A stretch of 64,000 nt of DNA, from contig JAHBXS010000001.1 of the NCBI GenBank assembly GCA_019636375.1, positions 1,302,001 to 1,366,000 of the forward strand, read 5' to 3'. Below, piece by piece: positions 1 to 9,900 of the stretch; position 1 is the first letter of the stretch, and every line of letters begins with the position of its first letter. Source of the stretch: Pirellulaceae bacterium (GTDB lineage Bacteria; Planctomycetota; Planctomycetia; Pirellulales; Pirellulaceae). The translations under genes and the position numbers were made by a program. The notes beneath the pieces were generated by a model. The model was not told where the DNA came from. It ran no database searches and saw only the letters and a list, made by a program, of their open reading frames with translations.

Positions 1-1
1 A

Positions 2-85
2 GTCGCCGAAGAAGACTACGAACGGGCAGCCGAATTAAAAGGGCAGCGAGAACATGCCATGCAAATTCGCCACCGATCAACGTAA
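2..85 (+). CDS. C-terminal end of a UVR-motif protein (partial)
   Basis: An open frame enters from the left edge and stops at 83-85. The 27 visible residues read EEDYERAAELKGQRE near their start, which fits a UVR motif, the short helical hairpin found in UvrB, UvrC, McsA and several planctomycete proteins of unknown role. The catalytic or main domain lies outside the window, so the protein cannot be named further. About 200 bases without a supported gene follow it. Confidence 0.55.
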   Translation, partial: VAEEDYERAAELKGQREHAMQIRHRST

Positions 86-294
86 GTTTAGTGTGCCGAC
101 CGTTGAGTAGGATGCAGCTTTAGTATTGTGGTTTGTTTAGGCAGTTATCCTCTTTCGGCACCTTCTCAACGGAACTGCTACTAACAAGATCGCCAAAAGC
201 GATACCAAAAAGGGTGCTGGAACCGCCGTGATATTTTCGAAGCGTGCGGTTCGGGAAAGAAACGAGTTCTTTGAGATTTTCTTATTGGCTTGTT

Positions 295-663
295 TCACCC
301 TCGATCTACGCCGGTTGTCTGGCTGGGAGGGCTGAAGATGTCCAGTACGAGTGTATCTTCCACTGCGTAGGCGGAATGGGGCACGTGTGGAGGCAGGTGC
401 AACACTTCACCGGCTCGCACATCGACGAAACGATGATCGGGCGTGCCTGGCTCGCCCACCCCGAAACGCAAGCAACCTTTGAGCACAATACAAAACTGTT
501 CGTTGGCATGGTGATGCGACGGCACATCACAGCCCGGCTCGAGAGCGATTTCCGAAATCATCATCTTCTCACCAATGATTCGCCGGCGCGAGAGCAACGC
601 CAGCGGATGATCACGCGTCAGGTCGTCCCAGTGATACACAGTAGCAGTCGATTGCACGGTCAT
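295..663 (-). CDS. Small single-domain cupin protein
   Basis: The protein has 122 residues and is almost entirely one cupin-2 barrel. The first metal-binding motif is visible as SHHHANEQFCIVLKG (about residues 49-63), with two or three histidines and a glutamate. The second is the stretch around VLHLPPHVPHSAYAVED, with the conserved proline and histidine. Such proteins bind a divalent metal and act as small dioxygenases, isomerases or ligand binders; the substrate cannot be read from sequence. The start at 663 is supported by a strong Shine-Dalgarno sequence, AGGAGGA on the minus strand, six bases upstream. A palindromic repeat element (677-840) abuts that site, so the leader or promoter of this gene lies within the repeat. 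Confidence 0.8.
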   Translation of the reverse strand: MTVQSTATVYHWDDLTRDHPLALLSRRRIIGEKMMISEIALEPGCDVPSHHHANEQFCIVLKGCLRFGVGEPGTPDHRFVDVRAGEVLHLPPHVPHSAYAVEDTLVLDIFSPPSQTTGVDRG

Positions 664-676
664 TTGATATCCTCCT

Positions 677-840
677 ATTAGGCTTTGTTTCTAAGGATCA
701 AAGATTGGGTAGCCACGTTCGCCAGAACGCAGAGGCACTGTGATCCACCGTCTGGCGACGGTAGCCACGTTCGCCAGAACGTGGGTTTTCCTGAGAATTC
801 TCTACGCTCTGGCGAACGTAGCTACGGTTTAGAAACTAAT
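677..840. repeat. Palindromic intergenic repeat, copy 1
   Basis: The outer ends are ATTAGGCTTTGTTTCTAA (677-694) and its rough inverse TTTAGAAACTAAT (828-840). Inside are GTAGCCACGTTCGCCAGAACG in two direct copies (one ending near 729, one near 781) and an inverted copy ending GGCGAACGTAGCTAC near 825. The outer arms resemble those of the elements at 10702, 22912 and 52770, but the core is different. The element lies immediately upstream of the ribosome binding site of the cupin gene. Confidence 0.7.
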
Positions 841-898
841 CCCAATCATCGTTGGCAATTACAATTCATCACGCATGGGGGCAGACCTACGTCTGTTT

Positions 899-1525
899 TC
901 AAAACACTTCGTACTCCTCCTCCGGTTCCTGCACGCAGTCGGCGGTAAACTCGATCCCGTCGTAGATGTCGCTCATTGCTAACGAGCAACCCAAAAACGG
1001 CAGATCAATGGTCGCTTCGATCCCCTGAACATCGTCACGCAAAAATCCACCATTGGTTCTCCTCATCACGATAGTAATCGGCTGGTGCTGCTCCAATACG
1101 AGGTAACATTGCAAAGATGGGATTGACAAGTAGGCCGTCATTTTCTCATCCAGATCGTAGCGGCGCGTGGAAGGCGAAAGGACTTCGATAATCAGAACGG
1201 GGCGGTCTTGAAAGACTGAGATCAGCTCGTTTGAATCACAAACGACCTGAGCGTCCGGGTAATAGAATCGCTTTTTGCCTTCCTGATCAATGCGAACCCT
1301 GGTATCGGAATCAAAGGGTTGACATGGATGGCCACGTAACTTCAGCGAGAGCTGGACAAGGCAATTCAATTTGACTCGATTATGCCTCAATGTCGATCCC
1401 GACATCGCTCGAATCCAACCGTCGACATACTCAGACTTGCTGCGACCTTGATCTTCCAGCGACAAGTACTCATCCACCGTAAAATACTCAGGCCGTTCTG
1501 CGCTACTCATATCAATGGTCTCCAA
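899..1525 (-). CDS. Uma2-family (DUF820) PD-(D/E)XK nuclease-like protein
   Basis: The 208-residue protein shows the usual Uma2 order. An N-terminal YFTVDEYLSLE segment is followed by SEYVDGWIRAMSGST, then the core with YYPDAQVVC and VLIIEVLSPSTRRYD, where the Asp, Glu and nearby basic residue occupy the PD-(D/E)XK positions. It ends with the region around YLVLEQ. Uma2 proteins are abundant in cyanobacteria and planctomycetes and are predicted to be nucleases, but their role is unknown and they often sit alone, as here. The gene is not obviously in an operon; the gap to the next gene holds only a truncated OsmC piece. Confidence 0.85.
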   Translation of the reverse strand: METIDMSSAERPEYFTVDEYLSLEDQGRSKSEYVDGWIRAMSGSTLRHNRVKLNCLVQLSLKLRGHPCQPFDSDTRVRIDQEGKKRFYYPDAQVVCDSNELISVFQDRPVLIIEVLSPSTRRYDLDEKMTAYLSIPSLQCYLVLEQHQPITIVMRRTNGGFLRDDVQGIEATIDLPFLGCSLAMSDIYDGIEFTADCVQEPEEEYEVF

Positions 1526-1812
1526 TTCGCTGGGTGCTCGCGATCAAGGGACATGGCTCTGAAATTATACGCGAAGATCGGACTGTTGTGCGTCTTTGAA
1601 GTGGTGAATTCTGAAAAATTCATGCGACCGCTCGACACATCGAAAACGGCCTGCTGGACCGCAGGTTTTCCCAAGAGCTGGCCGGCTCAACAGGCAGACC
1701 ATCAAAGAGCCACAAGTGGGCCGGATAACACAGATGAGGACGATCTGGGATTGAATCGCTATAATTTTTAGGTGGCACATTCAATTTGTCGGCAGCAAGA
1801 CGGAAAAACGAA

Positions 1813-1986
1813 ATGAGTTTATTTACAGCGGCTATGGTTTGGTCTCGCGATGGGGCGAAATTTACCGACCAGCAGTACTGTCGCGGTCATCGCTGGATAT
1901 TTGATGGCGGGATCGAGATCACTGCCTCTTCGTCACCGCATGTCGTTCGATGGTTTGAGCATCGAGCAGGTTCAACTAACAAATAA
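1813..1986 (+). pseudogene. Truncated OsmC-family N-terminal fragment
   Basis: From the ATG at 1813 the frame reads MSLFTAAMVWSRDGAKF, then RGHRWIFDGG and ASSSPHVV. This matches the beginning of OsmC/YhfA-type hydroperoxide reductases (W-x-x-DG-x-x-F ... FDGG ... ASSSPH). After SPHVV the similarity ends and the frame stops 12 codons later. The helical half with the two catalytic cysteines is absent. About 57 residues remain of an expected 150 or so, so this is most likely a deletion remnant, cut just before the PhzF-like gene that starts 7 bases downstream. A functional short protein cannot be excluded but is unlikely. Confidence 0.6.
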
Positions 1987-1992
1987 CCAACC

Positions 1993-2787
1993 ATGTCGAT
2001 TCCCATTTACCAAATCGATGTGTTTACCGATCGTCCGTTTGAAGGTAATCCTGCGGCGGTATGTGTTTTGACCGACGAGCGGTCTGCCCAGTGGATGCAG
2101 GCGGTGGCTGGCGAGATGAATTTGTCGGAGACGGCGTTTGTGCGCCATGTCGAAGATGGGTTCGAGTTGCGGTGGTTTACACCGGAGGTCGAGGTTGATT
2201 TGTGTGGCCACGCCACGCTGGCTTCCGCACACGCATTGTGGAGTCATGATCATGTCGAGGTCAACCGCCCGATACGGTTTCACACTCGCAGCGGTGTGTT
2301 GACCTGTGTACAGCGTGGCGACTGGCTCGAACTCGATTTCCCTGCCACGCCAGCCTGTGAATGCGAGCCGCCCGCCGGGCTACTTGAGGCACTCAGAGTT
2401 CAGCCGACGTTTATCGGCAAATCAAAGTTCGACAAATTTCTGGTCGTCCAGTCGCCAGAAGTCGTACGTGGTGCAAAACCCGATTTTCCGCGACTCAAAG
2501 AGTTGATTGGCGTTCGCGGAGTGATCCTTACCAGCCCATCGGATGATCCCGAGTTCGATTTTATTTCGCGTTACTTCGCTCCAGGCGTTGGCATCGACGA
2601 AGACCCTGTCACCGGTTCAGCGCATTGTACACTGGCCCCATTCTGGAGCGACCGGCTCGGCAAAACATCAATGGTGGGCTACCAAGCATCCGAGCGCGGC
2701 GGCGTGGTGCGTGTCGAGGTGGCCGGCGACCGTGTTCTGTTAAGCGGACAAGCGGTCACTGTGTTTCGTGGTGAGTTGCTGGCCTGA
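1993..2787 (+). CDS. PhzF-family isomerase/epimerase-like protein
   Basis: The 264-residue protein begins MSIPIYQIDVFTDRPFEGNP, the signature opening of the PhzF fold, which has two similar diaminopimelate-epimerase-like halves. Also visible are LSETAFV with the conserved catalytic-type glutamate (about residue 46), VDLCGHATLASAH in the first half, and RYFAPGVGIDEDPVTGSAH in the second. Family members catalyse hydrogen shifts, as in phenazine synthesis by PhzF, but most homologues have no known substrate and no phenazine genes are nearby. The length is normal for the family. It may once have shared a transcript with the OsmC remnant directly upstream. Confidence 0.85.
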   Translation: MSIPIYQIDVFTDRPFEGNPAAVCVLTDERSAQWMQAVAGEMNLSETAFVRHVEDGFELRWFTPEVEVDLCGHATLASAHALWSHDHVEVNRPIRFHTRSGVLTCVQRGDWLELDFPATPACECEPPAGLLEALRVQPTFIGKSKFDKFLVVQSPEVVRGAKPDFPRLKELIGVRGVILTSPSDDPEFDFISRYFAPGVGIDEDPVTGSAHCTLAPFWSDRLGKTSMVGYQASERGGVVRVEVAGDRVLLSGQAVTVFRGELLA

Positions 2788-2916
2788 ATACGAAGACCCT
2801 GAGTAGCGGCTTCGATACAAATTGGGATTTTTGCTCTACAATGCATTACTACGAAACGATGCGATGTTAGGCTCAACGTCGTCGCACTACTAACGCTTTT
2901 TAATGTGGAGATACTC

Positions 2917-3396
2917 ATGTTTGACAAACCAACCAGCGAACACGAGTTTTTTAACGACATGATAGGGGAATGGACGTTCGAGCATTCGTGCAATGCAACG
3001 GCTGATCAGTCTGCGACTTCGAACACAGGCAAGGCGATTGCTAAGAGCTACGGCGGGTTATGGCTGATCATCGATTGCGAAGGCCTTGCGGAACCGATGG
3101 GGCACTGGTGTTCACAGTTCACTTTGGGTTATGACCCCCACAACAAACGTTACCAAGGAACTTTTGTCGGTTCGATGATGTCCCATTTATGGCTCTACCA
3201 GGGCCAAGTGGACGAGTCTGGCAAACGGTTGGTGCTGGAAGTGCAAGGGCCTAAAATGGCGGGCGAAGGGATGGCGAACTACCGGGACATCTTCGAAATT
3301 ATCGATCGTGATTATTGGATTCTGCGATCGGAAATTCAAGGCGATGACGGAACCTGGACCGAATTTATGGAAGGCCACCATCGCCGTGTCACCTAA
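2917..3396 (+). CDS. DUF1579-family protein, cytoplasmic
   Basis: The start at 2917 is preferred because GGAG (2907-2910) stands six bases upstream; a GTG at 2905 is the other in-frame option. The protein (159 residues) has the DUF1579 pattern: an opening HEFFNDMIGEWTFE, a central GKAIAKSYGGLWLI, then FTLGYDPHNKRYQGTFVGSM and a closing part with tryptophans. The family forms a small lipocalin-like barrel and has no assigned reaction. The next gene encodes a second DUF1579 protein with a signal peptide, so the pair looks like a duplication in which one product is exported. A third family member lies at 43562. Confidence 0.75.
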   Translation: MFDKPTSEHEFFNDMIGEWTFEHSCNATADQSATSNTGKAIAKSYGGLWLIIDCEGLAEPMGHWCSQFTLGYDPHNKRYQGTFVGSMMSHLWLYQGQVDESGKRLVLEVQGPKMAGEGMANYRDIFEIIDRDYWILRSEIQGDDGTWTEFMEGHHRRVT

Positions 3397-3449
3397 TTAA
3401 AACCATCTGCGGCGAGAACATAAATCACCTTTTTTTGGAGAAATTCAAA

Positions 3450-3998
3450 ATGCGTTTGTCATATTCTTTGGGAATCATGATCTTAGCGATCTCTTTCTTA
3501 CCCAGCGTTTCGGCACAAGATGAAACCCTGGTCACGCCGCAGCCGGAACACAAATTCCTGGAAAGGCTTGTCGGCGAATGGAAGTACGAAAAACTGAGCA
3601 TTCCAGCCGAAGGAGCCGAACCCGACAACCTGGGTACTGGAACCGTGACGGTGGAAATGATCGGAGACTTTTTCGTCGTAAGTCGCTGGTCGGGGTCGCT
3701 TTATGAAATGGACTACCAGGCCGTTCAAGTTTTGGGGTTCGATACTGCCCAAAAGAAATACAGCGGCACTTGGGGCGATTCCTTCATGAGCCATCGCTGG
3801 GAATTGAAGGGCATTGTTGACGCAACAACTTCAGAGCTCACACTCGAAGCCAGCGGCCCCGGTCCGTCCGGTGGCACCATGACCTTCCGCGAGCGATATC
3901 AATTTCATTCAGCGGACTCGATCACAATCATCGGTGAAATGAAACAAGGTGATCAATGGATCAGTTTTTCAACCACGAAATTGGCACGCAAAGAATAA
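3450..3998 (+). CDS. DUF1579-family protein, secreted
   Basis: The ATG at 3450 follows GGAG with a nine-base gap. The first 23 residues (MRLSYSLGIMILAISF, ending VSAQ) form a clear Sec signal peptide. The mature part repeats the DUF1579 layout of the upstream gene: HKFLERLVGEWKYE, a middle section ending VVSRWSG, and VLGFDTAQKKYSGTWGDSFMSH. The total length is 182 residues. It lies about 50 bases after the non-secreted paralogue and may share its transcript. No active-site residues are known for the family. Confidence 0.75.
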   Translation: MRLSYSLGIMILAISFLPSVSAQDETLVTPQPEHKFLERLVGEWKYEKLSIPAEGAEPDNLGTGTVTVEMIGDFFVVSRWSGSLYEMDYQAVQVLGFDTAQKKYSGTWGDSFMSHRWELKGIVDATTSELTLEASGPGPSGGTMTFRERYQFHSADSITIIGEMKQGDQWISFSTTKLARKE

Positions 3999-4047
3999 GC
4001 CGGATTGAGAAGATTTGAGATGCGAGGTGTGAGGTTTGAAATTTGAG

Positions 4048-4440
4048 ATGAGTCCGGAAATTTTGAATTACAACGCCCGGCAGTCACCGGAACACGAACA
4101 GATTTGCGAATTATTGGCAACCGAAATTGCACGAAATCTAAAAGGCGCCGAAGGCAAAATTTGGCACGCTCATCCGGTTTGGTTTTTGGATGGAAATCCG
4201 ATCGTCGGGTACAGCCTTCAAAAACCGGGAATCCGCCTGATGCTCTGGAGCGGTGCCGACTTCGATGAACCAGGACTCAACGTCGTGGGCAAAAAATTCA
4301 AGGACGCATCTGTTTTCTACAGCGATGTTTCCGAGATCAGGAAAACGGACCTGAAACGCTGGCTAAAAAAAGCTGCACAAATCCAATGGGATTACAAAAA
4401 CATCGTCAAACGCAAAGGCAAATTAGTACGGTTGAAATAA
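4048..4440 (+). CDS. DUF1801-family (YdhG-like) protein
   Basis: From the ATG at 4048 (a TTG at 4036 is also in frame) the protein has 130 residues. It shows the usual DUF1801 features: KIWHAHPVWFLDGNP, LMLWSGADF, and a C-terminal LKRWLKKAAQIQWDYKNIVK with conserved Trp-Asp-Tyr-Lys-Asn. The family has a frataxin/YdhG-like fold and no established reaction; it often sits beside VOC, DoxX, AHSA1 and YciI genes, as in this window. The last 17 or so residues resemble a stranded fragment at 45852, behind a VOC gene. Confidence 0.75.
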   Translation: MSPEILNYNARQSPEHEQICELLATEIARNLKGAEGKIWHAHPVWFLDGNPIVGYSLQKPGIRLMLWSGADFDEPGLNVVGKKFKDASVFYSDVSEIRKTDLKRWLKKAAQIQWDYKNIVKRKGKLVRLK

Positions 4441-4619
4441 ACTACCATTTTCCTCGCGATACCGGAAAAACGGAGACCTGTTTAAGCATCCCGCCTTGGA
4501 GTCGAACGACAGGAGCCAATCTGGATTGACTTGCAGGATCGCTTTCATCTTAAACAATGGTGTTCTGCGCATTGCCACTCTACCGTCATCTGTTTCTTTG
4601 AGAAGACAGCCGGCACTCC

Positions 4620-6185
4620 TCAAAATCGAGAGCCAGCGGATTTGATTGAGTCGAGTTTCTTTTGCAACTGCTCGGCGATTTCGGGGAATTGTTCGGCGAG
4701 GTTGTGTTGTTCGGCGGGGTCGGCTGCGAGGTCGAAAAGTTGAATTTCGGGGACCGGGCTCGCGCGCAGGGGTTCTTCGACGATCAGGTTGTAAGCCTGT
4801 TTGGTTGGCGAAACGATCAGTTTCCAGTCGTGATCGTTGTCGCGAACTCGCAGGCCGAGTAAATTGCCTGTGTTGTTTTGTTGTACCAAATGATCGCGGC
4901 CCTTGGCTCGCGGTTTGCCGAGCAGGGCGTCGAGTATGTTAAAACTGTCGATACAGGCACCATCGGGTAAGGGTTGGCCAGCCAATGCAGCTAGGCTATG
5001 GGCCAGATCGATGGTGCAGACAATTTCGTCAGAAACGCCGGGTTCGATGGTGCCTTTCCAAGTGGTAATGAATGGCGTGCGGGTGCCCCCCTCGTAAACG
5101 GAATACTTGCCGCCCGTAAACGGACCAGCCGCCCGATGGGAACCGCGTCGTTCAAGTGCAAAATCCTGATAGCCGTCGTCCATGACCGGGCCGTTGTCGC
5201 TGCAAAAGATGACGAGGGTGTTTTCGGTTAAGTTCATCCGCTCGAGCGTGGCCATGATTTCTCCCACACACCAGTCGAGTTGCACAATGCAGTCACCGCG
5301 ATAGCTCATGGTCGATTTGCCCGCGAACCGTTCGTGCGGGATACGTGGTACGTGAATGTCGTGCGAAGCGAAAAACAAAAAGAACGGCTGCTCGCGGTTG
5401 GCTGCGATGAACTCAACCGATTTTTCAACCCACTTGTCGGCCAAATCTTCGTCGCGAAATCGGGCTGCATGACCGCCCATGTAAAATCCGATGCGGCTGA
5501 TGCCGTTGTGAATCGTTTGGTTGTGCCCATGCGACCAATCCATTTTCAGCGATTCGCGATGCGTCAGTCCGGTGGGGTGCTCGCCAGCAGGTTGCTTGTC
5601 GCCGACCCACAGCGGATCAGCCGGGTCGAGATTGGCCACGCGGTGGTCGCGTACATAGACTTGGGGCACGCGGTCGTTCGTTGTCGGCAGCAGAAAGCAC
5701 GTATCGAATCCGATTTCTAGCGGACCAGGTTTTAGTTCGCCGTTCCAATCGGGGCCTTTGTCTTTTTCGCCCAGTCCTAGATGCCACTTGCCGACGACCG
5801 CCGATCGGTAGCCCGCCTGTTTGAGCAGCGACGCGATGGTCACCGTCCCCGGTTGTATGATAGCCGGTGCGTTGGGCGGCGCGACTCCGGTTCCTGGCTT
5901 TCGAAATGCGTAGTTGCCGGTAATGAACGAATAGCGCGTGGGAGTACACGTGGACGAGGAGCAATAACCGCTGGTAAATCGCACTCCACCCGCCGCCAAT
6001 CGATCAATATTGGGCGTCTGAATCTCGGTAGCACCATAGCAAGAAACATCCCCATACCCCAAATCATCAGCCATGATCACGATAATGTTCGGCAGTGATC
6101 GCGAGTTCGCCAATGAATCATCGGCCTCAAGTGGGAGCGCGAAGAGGAACGCAAGGCAACACAAGACACATAAAATTGTTTTCAT
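4620..6185 (-). CDS. Secreted sulfatase, formylglycine type
   Basis: The 521-residue protein begins with a signal peptide (MKTILCVLCCLAFLFALPLE) and continues with NIIVIMADDLGYGDVSCYG, whose paired aspartates bind calcium. The active site CTPTR has Cys80 in the C-x-P-x-R context that is converted to formylglycine. Further on are GKWHLG, a histidine-rich middle part and FCSDNGP. The C-terminal part resembles arylsulfatase-A-type enzymes. It is expected to remove sulfate esters from polysaccharides or other sulfated compounds outside the cytoplasm. The substrate cannot be inferred: no other polysaccharide gene and no maturation enzyme are in the window. The gene stands alone, tail to tail with the DUF1801 gene. 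Confidence 0.9.
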   Translation of the reverse strand: MKTILCVLCCLAFLFALPLEADDSLANSRSLPNIIVIMADDLGYGDVSCYGATEIQTPNIDRLAAGGVRFTSGYCSSSTCTPTRYSFITGNYAFRKPGTGVAPPNAPAIIQPGTVTIASLLKQAGYRSAVVGKWHLGLGEKDKGPDWNGELKPGPLEIGFDTCFLLPTTNDRVPQVYVRDHRVANLDPADPLWVGDKQPAGEHPTGLTHRESLKMDWSHGHNQTIHNGISRIGFYMGGHAARFRDEDLADKWVEKSVEFIAANREQPFFLFFASHDIHVPRIPHERFAGKSTMSYRGDCIVQLDWCVGEIMATLERMNLTENTLVIFCSDNGPVMDDGYQDFALERRGSHRAAGPFTGGKYSVYEGGTRTPFITTWKGTIEPGVSDEIVCTIDLAHSLAALAGQPLPDGACIDSFNILDALLGKPRAKGRDHLVQQNNTGNLLGLRVRDNDHDWKLIVSPTKQAYNLIVEEPLRASPVPEIQLFDLAADPAEQHNLAEQFPEIAEQLQKKLDSIKSAGSRF

Positions 6186-6907
6186 TAGTTTTGCTCATTT
6201 TGTCAATTCAATGCTGATTGAACCGCCTACTGGAACGGAGACCGCGTCAACCATCAACCATTGAAATACACCCTGCGTTCGATTTCAAGCCGCCAATTCC
6301 CATGTGCGAATTCCTCTACCCTCATCGTGGACAACTTTCGAGAATAAATCCATGAAGTTCTGAGGAGACAAAGGAATCTGGGCAGAAAAATTAGGATTGC
6401 GATCATTGGCGGAGTGTCTTATGTCAATGCAATGTTATGCAACCGTGTCAGTTGATTTAATGGTAGCGTAACTCATCGACGGCATCCGTTACCATAAAAT
6501 CAACAAGCCCCCAAGATTTTCATTATAGAACCATGTGTCCTTTTAGCGTAACGACAACCCTTCCCGCCTACCAACGACTTTCCCGGACATAACTATTCGC
6601 CAAGTACAAAACCAACGCTGATCGTCTCACTATTGTGGGGCAGTAGGTTGCGGATTAAAATCTTGGGAGTGCCAGTTTGCCGAGTTGGTTTTGGACTTAG
6701 AGTGTACGATTGATTCGACGGCCTCCCGTTACTACGGCGGTTCTCGCTGTTAATGGCGTCCCGTTCGAATCGCATTTCACTACACTGCAGTTTCCATTGA
6801 AGGATGAAAGATGACATTCCTGTTGCCTCGCCATCCCGTGTTCAAAGTAGTTCCCAGCAACACGATGGTCAGCGACGACAAGATCAGTTATACGACGGGT
6901 AACACTT
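6186..6907. other. Intergenic region, 720 bases, no supported gene
   Basis: This gap separates the leftward sulfatase from the rightward kinase-TPR gene and must hold both promoters. The short open frames in it show no recognisable family and no good ribosome binding sites. I see no repeat of the kind found elsewhere in the window, no clear terminator and no sigma-factor gene, which often precedes kinases of this architecture in planctomycetes. Confidence 0.5.
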
Positions 6908-9900
6908 ATGAATGAAAGTGAAATTCTTAAAGTTGCTCTGAGGTTGCATGGCGAGGAACGGGAAGCTTTTCTGGATGCTTTTTGTCTGGGTGACAGTGCC
7001 TTACGGCAACGCATCGAGGCTCGGTTAGTAATCGAAACCGATGCCCCACCGATTGCTGAACCGAACCCAAGTCCGGACTTCGCCTCCGTTACGACATCGA
7101 TTGAATTTCAAACAGGTCAGGACGATTTCGAGCTACGATCCAGTGATGCCAATTCAGAGTCCGACCAGATGGCCGACGAATTAGAGATAGCTTCCGATTT
7201 AAAGCCCGTGGCTTGGGTTGGCCCATACCAGTTGAAGCAACGACTGGGTCAAGGCGGGATGGGAGAAGTTTGGCGCGCTGTTCAGAACGAACCGGTTCGC
7301 CGCGAGGTGGCTCTCAAGGTCATTCGAGCGGGTATTGGTTCGAAAGAAATCCTGGCTCGATTCGCAGCCGAGCGACAAGCGTTGGCCTTGATGAACCATC
7401 CCAACATAGCCAAGATTCTGGACGCCGGCACAACCCCCGAAGGCCAGCCCTATTTTGTCATGGAGCTGGTCTTGGGGACTCGGCTCACGACCTACTGCGA
7501 TCAACTTCGGCTATCCGTGGCAGAGCGACTGCAATTATTCATCGATGTTTGCTCCGGCGTTCAACACGCCCATCAAAAAGGGATCATCCATCGGGACCTC
7601 AAACCGGGCAATATCATCGTCGGGATTCAAGACGGAAAACCAGTCCCGAAAATCATCGATTTTGGATTGGCCAAAGCGATGGGAGCCGCCGGTCAACTCA
7701 CCGAACAATCGCTGCTGACCAACATCGGGCAAATTCTGGGGACACTCAAGTACATGAGCCCCGAGCAAGCGAGCCTCGATCCAGTCGACATCGACACTCG
7801 TACTGACATTTATGCTCTGGGCGTGATCCTGTATGAACTGTTGACCGGATCGACACCGCTGGATGATCCATCGATCAAAGGACAGGCGGCACTGAAAGTT
7901 TTGGAGTACATTCGCGACCACGATCCCGTCAAACCAAGCAGTAAACTCAGTAGCATCTCGCATGAAGAGCGATCATCGGTCACCGGCAAACGACGAACGG
8001 ACAACCAGCGTCTTTCGAGAGCCTTAGCAGGCGATCTAGACTGGATCGTGATGAAAGCCCTGGAGCGAGATCGCGGTCGTCGTTACGAATCAGCTTCCGG
8101 ATTTGCGGCGGACATCGCGCGATTTTTGAACAACGAACCGGTGACCGCTAGACCGCCGTCCATGCGATATCGAATCGGCAAGTTCGCACGCAAAAATCGT
8201 GTCGGTGTCACCGTTGCAGTAATCCTGTTTGTCAGTCTGCTGGCCGGTGTTATCGGGACAAGCTGGGGGCTGCGGCAAGCGATTTTGGCTCGAGATGCCG
8301 AGTCGTTAGCACGAGAGGCGGAAACGAAAGCCAAGGAGCGGGAAACAGCCCAGCGGTTGGCCGCCGAGCGACAACAAAAACTGGCCGAAGTGGCTGCTGA
8401 GCAAGAACGACTCGCTAAAGAAGAATCCAACCGACGATTGAATCAAATCGAGTTGATCAACGAGGCCGTGTTCGACATTTTCGCCGGGTTTGATATCAAG
8501 CAAGTCAAGCAAGGAACGGACCCTGTGGAGTACGTGTTGGGGAACCGTTTGGCCGAAATGGGTAAACAGCTCGACGCGGATGCCATCAATGATCCATTGA
8601 TCTTAGCCAACCTATTGAATCGGCTGGGCAATACACTAGTCAGTCTGGGGCTCAATCAAGAGGCGATCGAGTTTCTCAAATCAGCGTTGAAGTTGCGCGG
8701 CGAGATTCTTGGGAACGAACACGATGATACGATCACCACGACCAACAATCTGGCGGCAGCCTATCGCGCCAATGAGCAATTTGACCTGGCGATGCCTCTC
8801 TACGAGAACGCTTATGAACTGCGTCGTGAGAATCTTGGCGACAAACATCCCAATACGCTGATTAGCCTCAGCAACATGGCACTGGGCTATGGCTCTCGTG
8901 GCCAATACGACCGCGCGATCCCCATGCTAGAGGAAGTCCTAAAGCTACGCCGAGAGACCCTGGGCGAAACCCATGCCGACACGATGAGTACGATTTCGAA
9001 TTTGGCAACTGGTTATCTATCCGCAGGCGAGCCAAATCGGGCGATCCCATTGTTTGAGGAAGTTCTGGCACGATATCGTGAACTCGATGCAGAAGACCAT
9101 TCCGATTTCGGAATGATCATGTCCAATCTGGCGGCGGCCTACGAGAGTTCAGGCCAAGTTCAAAAAGCCATTCCGTTGTTTGAAGAGGCACTTCGTTTTT
9201 ATCGTGAACGCTTCGGTCGCGATCATCCGGAAACGCTGACCAGCCTGAACAATCTGGCCTATGGCTTCCAGCAAAACAGACAGCCGACTCAAGCACTGCC
9301 TTTATTCGAAGAGCTGTTGAAACTTTCGATTGGTCGATTCGGCGATGAACACCCAAAATCGGCATTAGCAAAAGCCAACTTGGGGGCGTTGCATTTGTTG
9401 ATGGGCAATCATCAGGCAGCATCGCCACTGTTGGAGCAGGCACTACGCGTGTATGAAGTCGAATTTGGGGATTCGCACCCCAAAACGGTCTCGGTGTTGA
9501 ATAGTTTGGCGGTTGTCTATCGAGCCACGAATCGAAACGAAGAGGCACTCGCGATCTTTGAAAGGTCACTGAAAGTTTTACGCGAGACGCTAGGTGATGA
9601 TCATCCGTCCACGCTGAATGCTCTGAACAATACCGCCGCCAGCTATTTGACTGCTGGGCAAGTTGACAAAAGTGTCCCGTTGTTCGAACTGGCGTTAGAG
9701 AAGTTTCGGGATAAATTCGGCAACGAACATCCCATGACCATGAACGGTATGAACAATCTAGCGGCCGCCTATATTCGACTGAATAGAATTGCGGACGCCA
9801 TCCCGCTGTTAGAAGAATTGATAAACCTACAAAGAACCAAACTGGGGGCTGACCATCCGGAAACAATTAAACGTATCGTCAGTCTGGCCAGTCAATATCG

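Noticed and set aside
244..681. 145-residue open frame on the plus strand over the cupin gene
   Set aside because: It is the antisense shadow of the cupin gene, which has clear family motifs and a strong ribosome binding site; the plus-strand product resembles nothing.
9117..9866. Long 249-residue antisense frame inside the kinase gene
   Set aside because: It is produced by the periodic TPR coding sequence on the other strand; composition is rich in Ser, Arg, Pro and Trp without any motif.
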